From positions 36,905,001-36,969,000 of the forward strand of contig BSWB01000003.1 in NCBI GenBank assembly GCA_033239125.1: a stretch of DNA of 64,000 nucleotides, read 5' to 3'. Numbering within the stretch: position 1 is the first letter of the stretch; each line of letters begins with the position of its first letter. The stretch comes from Fagopyrum homotropicum (Eukaryota > Streptophyta > Magnoliopsida > Caryophyllales > Polygonaceae). This document shows, piece by piece, positions 32,238-43,967 of this stretch. The position numbers were made by a program, and so were the translations under genes. The notes under the pieces were generated by a model, which was given only the letters and a program-made list of their open reading frames with translations, was not told the DNA's origin and made no database searches.

Positions 32238-34058
32238 TGATAACACGATTTATGACTTAGGATTAGGCACTCATTTAGATATATTTTCCACTCATTCATG
32301 CATGGTCTAGCATTAGTTCACGACGATTTGCACTTAAATCATGTATTTTGTCGAGATAGACGTCTACGCGGACTTTTGCTTGCTTTATAGGTATTTTCGG
32401 AGATTTAGGAGCTTAATCGATGCATTCGAGAGTCACTCCTCGAGATGACACACTTTCGGACTCATTGGAATGCAAGCTAAGGGCTAAGGAGGACTCATGG
32501 AACCTTGCCAACACAAGCCATGCACCAAATCGAAGCTTAATGATCCAAGGCAAAGCTGAAGCACCAAACCACGGTTCACTGAAGGTCCACGGCCGTGGAA
32601 CCAACCGTGGTTTTTTCCAAACGGTTGTGACAGCTGTGCCACGATCTCATGGCTCACTCTAGCAAGGTTGTAGTATAAAAGTGGTCCTGCAAGGCTGAGA
32701 GAAGGCATCTTGGAGCAGCCATCCATTATCCTCTATCATCCAATCAAAAACACTCTCAACAAGGAGATTCTCTAAGGAGGGAGACACCATTGAAGGAGGA
32801 GGAGAGCTCCATTGGAGAAGAAGAGAAGAACACACCATTGCTAGCACTTGATAGGCTCTGTAGTGAAGAATTTCGGAATCGTTTTCTAGGGTTGTAAGAA
32901 TCGATTAAACCTTCTTTTGGAAGGGTTGTGAGTCTTTCTAATCTTAATTTCAGCTTGGTTTTGTTTGCTTCACTTGTTCATCCCTTTCTTTTCATTATCT
33001 TGCAAATGGAAGCCATGATTTTATGCTTGATGATTTTGATTGTTATGATGCATGTTGTAGGCTAAATAGATGCGATTCTAGGGTAAGGAAAGGATGGTTA
33101 TGGCTAAGACTATGATAGGATGAACTTAGATTTACCCTTGGATGACTTGTTACTTGAGCGAAGCCTCTGTTGGAGTCCACGGTGAGTTCTTGCCATTCCA
33201 CGGCCGTGGAAGGTGTAGAACAACCCGTGGTTTCCCTGGTTCGATGGATCTAAGTTTTAGATTTGTTAGAATGTTGAAATCCTAGTGTTTGTTGAGTTAA
33301 ATCTACCCTAGGGTGACCTAGTGTTAGCAACTAAGTGTTAGAAGAGACTTACCTGGTGATTCTTACTCTTAGATTTCAAAGATGACAAACCCTAGGTAGT
33401 GGTGAGCCTCATAAGCCGCCATTGGACTAAGTGTGCTAGGATAGTTGTTTAGGACTAACCCTTTCGAGACTTACCCGGTGAAGATAGGTTAGATCCCTAG
33501 GTGACAATCCGGTTTGTGTAGAATTCCATCCCTTAGGCTCTTGAGACTTACCCGGTGATGGGGCTTTAGGAACGGACTAGTGGACATGAGACCTACCCGG
33601 TGATTGATCCCAATCTAGAAACACTCACTCCCAATATATCATAGTTAGTCCAAGGAATGATTCGGTAGCTTGAGTCTTATGCCATAATCGGAATTTCCAA
33701 CCCCTAGAATTCGCTTTTCTCTCTTGATTCATATCTCGTGTTTAGCTTGTTTGTTTGTGTTGATTTGTTAGTTTAGTTGATCGTTTACTTTGCATGATTT
33801 GTGATCCTTGATTGATCACCTAAAAACCAACCAAAAACATTGACATTTTCATTTCTTTATTTCTTTCTCTTTTCTTAACCTAGATCTTCACTAAACTTAA
33901 TCATAAATCGAATCAATCTCACCTTAGTCTTTGTGCTCGACCTCGGAATACTATCCCTACTACAAACGTCCCGTACACTGCGGATTCGCTAGGAGTTAGG
34001 AGAAATATAACGAGTATAAATTTAAAGCTTATGGCGTGCACACGTTCTTAGCGTAACA
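32238..34058 (+). repeat. E1 3' LTR (1821 bp)
   Basis: Same length and order of features as the 5' LTR (palindrome near 32586, TATA box at 32674-32681, leader hairpin at 33177-33230, four direct repeats). About 30 substitutions by eye. Followed by GAACT. Confidence 0.95.
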
Positions 34059-34063
34059 GAACT
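34059..34063 (+). repeat. Target-site duplication of E1, right copy (GAACT)
   Basis: Matches 11660-11664. The E0 LTR resumes after it. Confidence 0.92.
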
Positions 34064-35733
34064 TTTGGAGCTTAATCGATACATTCGAGGATTGATCCCT
34101 CGTGATGACACATTTCCGGACTCATTAAGAAGCAAGCTAGGAGCTAAGGGGAACACATAGGACCATGTTGGTGCATGCCTTGCACCAACTCATTGCTCAA
34201 CGATCAAAAGAGGGCTGAAACACCAAAACCACGGTCACTGGCACTTCCACAGCCGTGGAATTGGACCGTGATTCCCTCTGGACAGCTGGGACAGCTGTCG
34301 CACGATCTCCATAACCAACTCTTGCTCTTGGTGGAGGCTATAAGTAGTCTTACAGGCTGATCCGAAGGGGGACCTGACCTTAACACACACACCCTCTCCC
34401 ACATTCTCTCATTCAACAACATTCCATTGGAGGATACTCTTTGGAGGGAGCAAGGACACTCTCATTTGGAGAAGAAGAAGAAGAACAATTGTCTTAGAGT
34501 TTTGCTAGTTTTTGAGTGGATTTTGAGTGAATTTTGTTGAGAACATTTGCAAAGGTTGTGAGGAACGGATTGAACCTTCTTTTGAAGGGTTGTAAGTCCT
34601 TCTTAACATTTATTTAGCTTGTTTTCTTGTTCTACTTGTCTTATCTCCCTTTCATTTCATATTCTTGCTATGGAAGCCATTGATGTATGCTTGTTGAGTT
34701 TGATTTTTGAGATGCATGTTGTTGACTAAATAGATGCGATTCTAGGGTAAGGGAATGATGGTTATGGCTTGGACTATGATAGAATAGCGTTAAATGTATC
34801 TTTGGATTATTTGCTTGCTCGTACTTAAGTGCTGTTAGAAATCACGGTTTGTTCTTATGCAACCACGGCCGTGGTTCTTATGATTTGACCGTGGTTTGCC
34901 TCTGTTACACCTGTATTGATAAATCTGCATGTTAGGATTTTAGATTGTTGAAATCCTAGTGTTTGTTAAGCTTAATCTAGCCTAGCGTGACCTAATGCTA
35001 GCAACCTAAGTGAGGAAAGAGACCTACCCGGTGATTTCCGATCTTAAGTACCAAAGATGATGAACTCTAGGTAGTAGTGAGTCTCATAAGCCGCTATTGG
35101 ATTGAGTGTGCTAGGATTGATGTTTAGGACTTGCCTTCCTGAGACTTACCCGGTAAGGAGAGGTTAGATCCCTAGATAGCAATCCGGTTTGTGTAGATTT
35201 CCCACCTTACGTTCCTAGAGACTTACCCGGTAATAGGACCTTAGTTGCGGGATTAGTGGATCATGAGACCTACCCGGTGATTGGTTCCATTTGAGAAACA
35301 CCCTTTCCCAACATACCATAGTTAATCCAAGGAATGATTAGAAGCTTGATTCCAATGCCATAACCGGAATTTCCAACCCCTAGAATCCGCTTTTCTCTCT
35401 TTGATTGCCTATCTCGTGTTTGTGTTTGCTTATTTGTGTTGCTAGCTTAGTTGTTTGTTAATCTTGCATGATTTGTGATCCTTGATTGATCACTACAAAA
35501 CCAATCCAAAAGTATTGAGATTTTCATTTCTTTATTTCTTTCTCTTTTCTCAAACTAGGTCTACACTATCCTTAGTCACTATTTGATTCAATTTCACCTT
35601 AGTCTTTGTGTTCGACCTCGGAATACTATCCTTACTACAAAACGACCCATACACTGTGGGTTCGCTAGGAGTTTGGAAAAATATATCGAGTTATAAATTT
35701 AAGACTTTTGCGTGCTACAATATTAGCGTAACA
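34064..35733 (+). repeat. E0 5' LTR, second part
   Basis: Continues the LTR broken at 11664: TTTGGAGCTTAATCGATAC aligns with the E1 LTR 160-180 bases from its start. It contains a damaged palindrome (TTCCACAGCCGTGGAA near 34244), a TATA-like TATAAGTA at 34339-34346, a less perfect leader hairpin around CCACGGCCGTGG (34863) and four repeats of the ACCCGGTRA type. It ends CGTAACA. It is the most diverged E-type LTR. Confidence 0.9.
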
Positions 35734-35739
35734 AGTTTT

Positions 35740-35757
35740 TGGCGCCGTTGCCGGGGA
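35740..35757 (+). promoter_or_regulatory. Primer-binding site of E0
   Basis: TGGCGCCGTTGCCGGGGA, six bases after the LTR. Confidence 0.88.
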
Positions 35758-35875
35758 CTAGGTCTAGATTGAGTCATTGTTTGTGATTGTTTATAGTGTA
35801 GGTCTTTCTTGTTGCTTTTGATCTTGTTTGGTTTGTGTCTTTGCATTTTCAGGACATCTCTCATTCTTTAGGTGC

Positions 35876-37334
35876 ATGCGAAGATCTCATGGCAAGGATT
35901 TAGCTCCACTCGATCCCGAACCAGAGAAAACCCTTAAAGCTAGATCTAAGAGCATTAAGAAGAAGAAGGAGATGGCCGCAAGAGATCTTCAAGCTGAGTT
36001 GGATGAGGCTTTAGAGCAAATTAAGTTAAGAGATGAACTCTTGGAGAATGAGAGGAGACTTGCCAATGAGAGGCAAGAAGCAACTAGGAGGGAGATTGAA
36101 GAGATTAGGCAAGCTCTTGTACAAAGCGAGCTTAATCGTCAACAACCTCCACCACCACCACCGCATCCGGCGGTTAATATTCGGGTTATGCCCATTGCTA
36201 TTGAGGAGCCACAAACATTAGGGCAACGTATTGATCCGGCCCAAAGAGTGCACCGTCCGGGTGTAAACTTAGGAGATCCCGCAACCCATGATTATGAGCT
36301 CCGCCCTCCGGCATAATCAATTTGGAGGGATGGAAGAAGAGTCTCCTCATCAACACTTGATGAACTATGAGATCTTGATGGAGACTCTAAGGCCGCCTAG
36401 ATTGGAGAACAACAACCATAAGCTTAGGGCTTTTTCCTTCTCACGTAAGGATAAAGCCTTGACTTGGTACCAATCCATTCCACTAGGACGTGTGAGTACT
36501 TGGGAGGAGATGACAACCGAGTTCTTGACTAAATTCTTCCCGCCTTCCAAGACAACCGAGCTAAGAGGGAAGATCAATGCCTTCGTGATGAAGGATAGAG
36601 ATAGCCTATTCAAATCTTGGGAGAGGTTCAAGGACCTCCTTCTAGATTGTCCATACCATGGTATACCGAAGATAGAGCTATTAGAGATTTACTTCAAGGG
36701 GCTTGATGAGGATAGCCAATTCAAGCTTCAATCACTTTCCGGTGGAACATTCATGGAGTAGAATGTTGATGAGGCTTGGGAGTTTATAGAGAAACAAGCT
36801 TTGGTGATAGAAAAGTACTCCCATAGGAAGAGTGATGGGAGGAAACCGGGAGCATATGAGGTGCGTGAAGTCACCATGAGTAATTTCAAGCTGGATGCAA
36901 TCAACAATGAGCTTAAGTCTTTGAGGGAGTTGTGTGCTACAACTTTGAAGAATCAAGCAAGCCCTCAAGTGCAAGTGCAAGCAAACTTGTCTTCCAAGGA
37001 GGAAGATGTGAACTACATGGGAAGGGGAAACTTCAACAATTATCAAGGCCCTAGAAACTTCAACAACAACCGGCAAATCAAAAATTACCGGCCTAACCAC
37101 AACCATCCCGGGTTTTCCTATTCTAACCCGGATGGTGCCTTGAACCCTCCCGCTTCCACAAGCGCAGCTCCACCACCTAAGGCTTCACAAGAACCTCCAC
37201 CTAGATTTACTCTACCTCCAAAGGATAGAACCGAGATGATGTTTGAGCAACTGCTTGGAAGGTTAAGTGGTCTTGAGAGCACGGTGACATCTATTTCGAA
37301 AGCTCAAAGGGTGCTAGAAGCACAAGTGTTCTAA
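35876..37334 (+). pseudogene. E0 gag, multiply broken
   Basis: Starts MRRSHGKDLAPLDPEP. A 17-base deletion near 36307 (relative to E1 and E2) shifts the frame. The gag domain then continues (HQHLMNYEILMETLRP) to a TAG at 36759-36761 just after GGTFME. A further in-frame section includes the Asn-rich tail and ends at TAA 37332-37334, where other copies have a Gln codon. Another one-base loss near 37400 changes frame again before protease. Confidence 0.88.
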
Positions 37335-37402
37335 GAGGCGGGTGAAGCTCATAGAGATCCGGGAAAGCTTCCCGGAAGGACCGAGAAAAACCCAAGAGGC
37401 AA

Positions 37403-38830
37403 GTGTTGGCCATTACAACAAGGAGAGGGCTGAGCATGAAGGACCCTTTGCGTAAGGGGAATGACAAGGGAAAGCAAGTAGTGGTAGAGGAAGAGCCATT
37501 GCAAGAAGAAGGAGGAAAGAGCAAAGATGATGAGCCAACATATGTGGCACCACCTCCATACAAGCCACCACTACCGTTCCCACAATCACGAGCAAGAGCT
37601 CGATTGGACAAACATTTCGGTAAATTCCTTGAACTTATGTCTAAATTGCATATTAACATTCCGTTCATGGATGCTATTCTAGGTATGCCGGCCTACGGAA
37701 AATTCTTGAAGTTAATACTCTCCGACAAGAGGAAATTGGAGGAGTATGGAGAAGTAAGAATGACAAAGAGATCTTCCGAGTTGATCCAAACTATGAAGGA
37801 GGAGATGCCTCCTAAGGTAAGAGATCCGGGATCTTTTTGTGTGCCAATTGGGGTTGGAGAAGTGATGTATAAAGCCCTATGTGATCTCGGAGCAAGTGTA
37901 AGCATTATCCCACTTGCACTTTGCAACAAGGTTGGGCTAGGAGAGCCAAAGCCGGTCAAGATGACCCTCTATATGGCGGACCGTTCAATAACCCACCCCG
38001 TAGGAATCTTGGAAGACATACCGGTTCAGCTTAGGAAGTTCTATATGCCAATAGATTTTGTTGTCTTGGACATCCCGGTGGATTACCCGGTTCCTATCAT
38101 TTTAGGAAGGCCATTCTTAGCTACATCCGGATGCTTGGTAGATTGTAAGAATGGAATCCTCTCCTTCAACATAGGAGAGGAAAATATCAAGGTCAAGCTA
38201 TCCACAATGATGAAGGGGCCAGCCCTTGGTGAAGATATGTTCAACATTGTCGAGCAAGAGGAATGCAGAGAAGTTGTGAGCTCGATCTTGATCAAGGACC
38301 CCTTGAAAAAGGTTCTTAGCTTAAGTTTGATGGAGGAAGGATTTGAGGATGATTGCAATGAAGAAATCAAGGCTTTAGATGCATTGGAAAAGGAGACAAG
38401 TGTTGAATTTGAAGTGCACGAAACCATGTTGAATCACTGTAGGAACCACGGCCAGGCAGAGGGAACCATAGCCGTAATATTGGCCGTGGAACTCTCTGGA
38501 ATGCTCCAAAGTGCCAGCTTCTCAGATTCCACGGCCGTGGTTCTGCCAGAGGCCGTGATTTTGCCCGTGGTTTCTCCAAAAAGTGCCTTAGTGGTTGATC
38601 AAGCTTCAAGGAATCTTAGAAAGTCTTCCATAGCTTTGGAATCATCTCAACCTACATTGTACGGAGCATCTCCAATCGATAAAGGTCCTCCTAAACTTGA
38701 ACTTAAGCCCCTCCCCTCTCATTTAAAGTATGCTTTTCTTGGTGAGAATTCTACTTATCTGGTTATTGTGAACTTATCTGGTTATTGTGAACTTAAGCCA
38801 ATAGCTCTCTTATGCAATCTCAACTCATGA
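37403..38830 (+). pseudogene. E0 protease section and linker
   Basis: Protease is readable (CDLGASVSIIP, MADRSITHPVGILEDIPV, VPIILGRPFLATSG). The acidic linker carries CCACGGCCGTGG at 38528 and degenerate copies at 38443-38480 and 38555-38570. Near its end a 19-base tandem duplication (38753-38771 and 38772-38790) adjoins a deletion of about 60 codons that the other copies have between VIVNACL and MKEVVKKEI, so the N-terminal part of RT is lost. Confidence 0.85.
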
Positions 38831-39570
38831 AAGAAGTAGTAAAGAAAGAGATCCTTAAATTGCTAGATGCGGGAATCATTTTTCCGATTTTGGATAGTAA
38901 GTGGGTTAGTCCCGTGCATGTGGGTCCTAAGAAGGGTGAGATGACCGTAGTGTCTAATGAGAACAATGAACTAATCCCTACTAGGACGGTTACGGGATGA
39001 AGGATGTGTATAGACTATAGGAAACTAAATGTGGCCTCTAGGAAAGATCACTTCCCTCTTCCTATTATTGACCAAATGCTAGAGAGATTAGCTCAATATT
39101 CACACTTTTGCTACTTAGATGGCTATAGTGGATTCTTCCAAATCCCTATCCACCCGGATGACCAAGAGAAAACTACATTCACATGTCCTTGGGGTACATT
39201 TGCATATAGGAGAATGCCATTTAGGTTGTGTAATGCACCCGCCACCTTTCAAAGGTGTATGATGGCTATCTTTTCTGAATATATTGAAAACATCATGGAA
39301 GTGTTTATGGATGATTTCTCTGTTTATGGATCTCCATTTGATGATTGTTTAGCTAACTTGTCTTTGGTGTTAAAGAGATGTGAGGAGACTAATCTTGTCT
39401 TGAATTGGGAGAAATGCCACTTCATGGTAAGTGAAGACATTGTGTTGGGACACTTGGTGTCCAACCGAGGCATTGAGGTTGATAGGGCTAAGATAGAGAC
39501 AATAGAGAAGTTGCCACCACCTACCTCGGTGAAGGTGGTAAGGAGTTTCTTAGGGCATGCCGGTTTTTAA
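38812..39570 (+). pseudogene. E0 reverse transcriptase section with stops
   Basis: RT motifs are visible (MCIDYRKLN, YLDGYSGFFQI, VFMDDFSVYG), but TGA at 38998-39000 replaces the Trp of GWRMCIDY and TAA at 39568-39570 replaces a Tyr in the GFYRRF segment. A conserved Gly is Arg in RRMPFRLCNAP. This is non-functional. Confidence 0.85.
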
Positions 39571-40239
39571 CGGAGATTCATAAAAGATTTCTCTAATATT
39601 TCTAAGCCTCTTACTAATCAACTAATGAAAGATGTTGAGTTTGTTTTCTCCAAGGATTGCCTTGAAGCTTTTTCTAGGTTGAAGAATGCTTTGATCACCG
39701 CCCCTATCATGCAACCTCTGGATTGGAGCTTACCGTTTGAGATCATGTGTGAAGCGAGTTATGTGGCCGTCGGGGCTGTTTTGGGACAATGGAAAGATGG
39801 GCTTACACATGCCATCTATTATGCTAGCAAGACGCTAGATGATGCCCAACTCAATTATGCTACCACAGAGAAGGAGTTGCTAGCGGTTGTGTATGCATTT
39901 GAGAAGTTCCGCTCGTATCTTGTTGGAGCGAAGGTCATTGTGTATACGGATCATGCTGCGATCCGTTATCTCCTTACCATGAAGGATGCCAAGCCTCGTT
40001 TGATTCGGTGGATCCTTCTTCTCCAAGAATTTGATTTGGAGATCCAGGACAAAAAGGGGTCTGAAAATTCTGTGGCGGACCACCTTAGTAGGCTACCACC
40101 ATTGGAGATTGAGAGAGATGACATCCCGATTGATGACTCATTCCGGGATGAGCAATTGAAAATGATGGAGGAGTGCTTGCTTCAAGTTTCTAGGGGGAAT
40201 GAGCCATGGTATGCGGACATAGTGAACGACCTTGTGTGA
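39571..40239 (+). pseudogene. E0 RNase H section with altered active site
   Basis: RNase H is recognisable (AVGAVLGQ, TEKELLAVVYAFEKF, YTDHAAIRYLL, VADHLSRLP). The first catalytic segment reads MCEASYVAVG, so Asp is replaced by Glu (codon 39751-39753) and a second Asp nearby by Tyr. A frameshift at about 40237 separates it from integrase. Confidence 0.83.
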
Positions 40240-41446
40240 AGAGGTGCCACCCGGTCTATCGTATGCCCAAAGGAAAAAGTTCTTCAAGGATGTGAGGCAT
40301 TACTATTGGAGTGAACCGCTCTTGTTTAAGAGAGGGCTGGATGGGGTCTTTAGGAGATGCATACTGGAGGATGAGGTGGATAGTGTGATCCGCCATTGTC
40401 ATTCCTTGCCATGTGGGGGCCATGCTAGCTCACACAAGACGTGTACAAAGGTGTTGCAATCCGGATTTTATTGGCCAAGTTTGTTTAAGGACGTGCAGAA
40501 TTTTGTTGTAGCTTGTGATGCTTGCCAAAGGACGGGCAACATCTCAAGGAGGAATGAGATGCCCTTGAACAACATACAAGAGGTGGAGATATTTGATGTT
40601 TGGGGTGTGGACTTCATGGGGCCATTCCCCTCTTCATGTGGCAACCTCTACATCCTATTGGCGGTAGACTATGTGTCGAGATGGGTAGAAGCAATCTCCT
40701 CTCCCACAAATGATGCCAAGGTTGTGGTGCGGTTCTTCAACCGAGTGATCTTCCCTAGGTTTGGAACACCAAGGGTGATCATAAGTGATGGAGGAAAGAA
40801 GTTCACCAATAGAAACTTCGGGACACTTTTGGCTAAGTATGGGGTGACTCATAAGGTGGCAACACCTTACCATCCCCAAACTAGTGTCCAAGTGGAGATC
40901 TCCAACCGGGAGATAAAGGGGATACTTGAGAAGACGGTTTCTAGGACGAGAAAGGATTGTGCTATGATGCTCGATGATGCTTTGTGGGCATATAGAACCG
41001 CTTTCAAGACATCGATTGACACCACTCCCTACAAGCTAGTTTATGGAAAGTCTTCCCACCTTCCGGTGGAGATGGAGCATAGGGCGTATTGGTCCATAAG
41101 GTGGTTGAATTTTGACCTCAAGGAGGCCGGTGAGAAGAGATTGCTAGACATGAATGCTCTTTAGGAGATCCGGTTGGATGCCTATGAAAACGCCCAGCTC
41201 TACAAGGAAAGGACCAAACGTTGGCATGACAAGCATCTTATCCCAAAGGAGTTGAGTGAAGGAGACTTGGTCCTTCTCTTCAACTCAAGATGGACGGGTC
41301 CTTATGTGGTGAAGAAGATCATTCCCCATGGAGCGGTTGAGATAGGAGGGGAGCATTGTGGAGATTTTAAGGTGAATGGGCACCAGTTGAAGAAGTATAT
41401 CCCGGGAGCTCCGGTGGATATGACTGCCCCACTTCACCTTGAGTAA
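40232..41446 (+). pseudogene. E0 integrase with a stop and a tail deletion
   Basis: The zinc-binding pattern and DDE core are present (CDACQRTG, VIISDGGKKF, VQVEISNREIK). TAG at 41162-41164 replaces a Glu codon, after which the frame resumes and ends PLHLE at 41446. In the tail the segment RLRLFPGKLKS is missing: NS is followed at once by RWTGPYVVKK. This deletion is independent of the one in E1, having different end points. Confidence 0.87.
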
Positions 41447-42142
41447 GATGCCCCCGAATTTGGTCAAGCTAATGACCTTAAATAAGCGCTTAATGGGAGG
41501 CAACCCATTGGTACCATCTTTCCCTTTTCGTTTTTGTTTTGGTTTTTATTTTTCTGTTTTTGTGTGTTTTTGTGTGCTTTGTGTTTGTGTGCTAGAGTCT
41601 TGGTAACATGGAGGCCTTGCAAGGCATGAGTTGATGATGATGATCCTATATCAAATATGGGTGGAGCGGACGTGGGACTTGGACGGCTAGCGGTGCTTAG
41701 CGCGGTCCCGACGCCATAACGAACACTTTGAGCTCTCTACCATCTTTTATAGATCATCCGCCATCACTCCACTTGAGTGAACCCAAATACAAAAGCAAAC
41801 CATTTTTACATTGTGAGGACCCTCTTTCATTCTTCTTTACTTGAATTGCACATTGGGGATAATCTGTTTCTAAGTATGGGGTGGGGTTTTCATGATCACT
41901 TGCATGATTAGCATCTAGGATAGTTTAATATTGTCACATGTTTCATTATGTTTTGTATTGTACATACATATTTCAAAAATTCCAAAAAATTAGAAAATTA
42001 AATTTTTTTTTTTAGGGCTTCTAAGTTTGGGTATGACCCTTATGATGAGATTGTCTTGTGAATTGGCTATTGATAGCTTTGTGTGTTGAATGCATGTATG
42101 CATATGTGGACTTGAAGTACTTATCTTGAATCCTATGTATCA
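41447..42142 (+). other. E0 3' untranslated region, first part
   Basis: Homologous to the E2 3' untranslated region. The internal hairpin (41849-41866) has a damaged right arm (TAATCTG for CAATGTG), but the following TAAGTATGGGGTGGGG is intact. It is interrupted at 42142 by E3 and resumes at 53319. Confidence 0.8.
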
Positions 42143-43967
42143 TGTTACGCTCAGGATGTGATACGCAATGGGTTTTAAATTTATATTCTCGTTATATTTA
42201 TCCTAACTCCTAGCGAACCCGCAGTGTACGGGACGTTTGTAGTAGGGATAGTATTCCGAGGTCGAACACAAAGACTAATGTGAGATTGATTCGATTAGTG
42301 ATTAAGTCTAGTGAAGATCTAGGTTAAGGAAAGGAAATAAAGAAATGAAAATCTAAATGTTTTTGGTGGGTTTTTAGATGATCAATCAAGGATCACAAGT
42401 CATGCAAATAAACAAATCGACTATGCTAACAAATCAACTCAAACAAACAAGCTAAAACGAGATATAGATCAAGAGAGAAAAGCGGATTCTAGGGGTTGGA
42501 AGTTCCGGTTATGGCATAGGACTCAAGCTATCTAATCGTTCCTTGGATAAACTATGATGTGTTGGGAATAAGTGTTTCTAGATTGGGATCAATCACCGGG
42601 TAGGTCTCATGGTCCGCTAATCCGTTCCTAAGGTCTTATCACCGGGTAGGTCTCTAAGAACCTAAGGGATGGAATTCTACACAAACCGGATTGTTACCTA
42701 GGAAGCTAACCTATCCTTACCGGGTAAGTCTCGAAAGGGTTAGTCCTAAACAACTATCCTAGCACACTTAGTCCAATGGCGGCTTACGAAGCTCACCACT
42801 ACCTAGGGTTTGTCATCTTTGAATTCTAAGAGCAAGAATCACCGGGTAAGTCTCATCTAATCACTTAGTAGCTAACACTAGGTCACCCTAGGGTAGATTT
42901 AGCTCAACAAACACTTAGGATTTCAACATTCTAACAATCTAAAGCTGGATCCATCAAACAAGGGAGAATCACGGGCTGTTCTACACCTTCCACGGCCGTG
43001 GAAAGGCAAGAACAAACCGTGGACTCCAACAGAAACTACGTCCAAGCAAGAGAGTCATCCAAGGGCTAATCTAAGTCCATCCTATCATAGTCCTAGCCAT
43101 AACCATTCCTTCCTTACCCTAGAATCACATCTATTTAGCCTACAACATACATCATAGCAATCAAAATCATCAAACATAAAATCATGGCTTCCATTTGCAA
43201 GATAATGAAGAGAAAGAGATGAACAAGTGAAGTAAACAAAACCAAGCTGAAAAATGGAATTAGAATGACTCACAATCCTTCTTAAAGAAGGTTCAAACGG
43301 TTCATACAACTCAAGAAATCGATTCCGAAATTCTTCACTACAAAGCTATCAAAATCTATCAATGGTGTGCTCTTCTTCTTCTCCAATGAAGCTCTTCCTC
43401 CAATGGTAGCTTCCTTCTACCTCCTTCTTCCAAGAATCTTCTTGTTGAGAGAATATTTTGATTGGATGATAGTGGATAATGGAGAGCTGCTCCCACATGA
43501 TTCTCTCAGCCAATGCAGGACCACTTTTATACTACAACTTTGCAAGAGCTGGCCAAGAGATCGTGGCACAGCTGTCACGAAAACCTGGCAAAATCCACGG
43601 GTAGAATCACGGTCGTAGAGTGTCAGTGAACCGTGATTTTGTGTTTCAGCTTTGCCCTTGATCATTAAGCTTCGATTTGGTGCATGGCTTGTGTTGGCAA
43701 GGTTCCATGAGTCCTCCCTAGCCTTTAGCTTGCATCCTAATGAGTCCGAGGGTGTGTCATCTTGATGAACGATCCTCAAACGTATCGTTTTAGCTCCTAA
43801 ATCTCCCAAAATACCTACAAAGCAATGCACAAGTCCGTGTAGACGTCTATCTCGACATAATACGTGAATTGAGTGCAAACGTCGTGAACTAGTACTAAAC
43901 CGTGCATGAATGAGCGAGAAATCTATCTAAATGATTACCTAAACCTAAGTCATAAATCGTGTTATCA
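42143..43967 (-). repeat. E3 3' LTR (1825 bp)
   Basis: Plus strand starts TGTTACGCTCAGG and ends CGTGTTATCA, the reverse complement of an E-type LTR. Predicted TATAAAAG on the minus strand is at 43531-43524; a leader hairpin lies around 42965-43025 with CCACGGCCGTGG at its tip. Confidence 0.95.

Larger units (their letters stand above)
11665..34058 (+). mobile_element. Element E1: Athila-lineage retrotransposon with both LTRs, interrupted by E2
   Basis: Two LTRs of equal length (1821 bp) flank PBS, gag, pol and a 3' untranslated region. The GAACT duplication on both sides proves one insertion event into the E0 LTR. E2 occupies 14951-26187 inside gag. Removing E2 and one copy of its target duplication leaves gag-pol in one frame across the join. 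About 30 differences between the LTRs were counted by eye. Coding defects of its own are a Trp-to-stop change in integrase, a deletion in the integrase tail and the loss of an RNase H aspartate. Confidence 0.95.
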
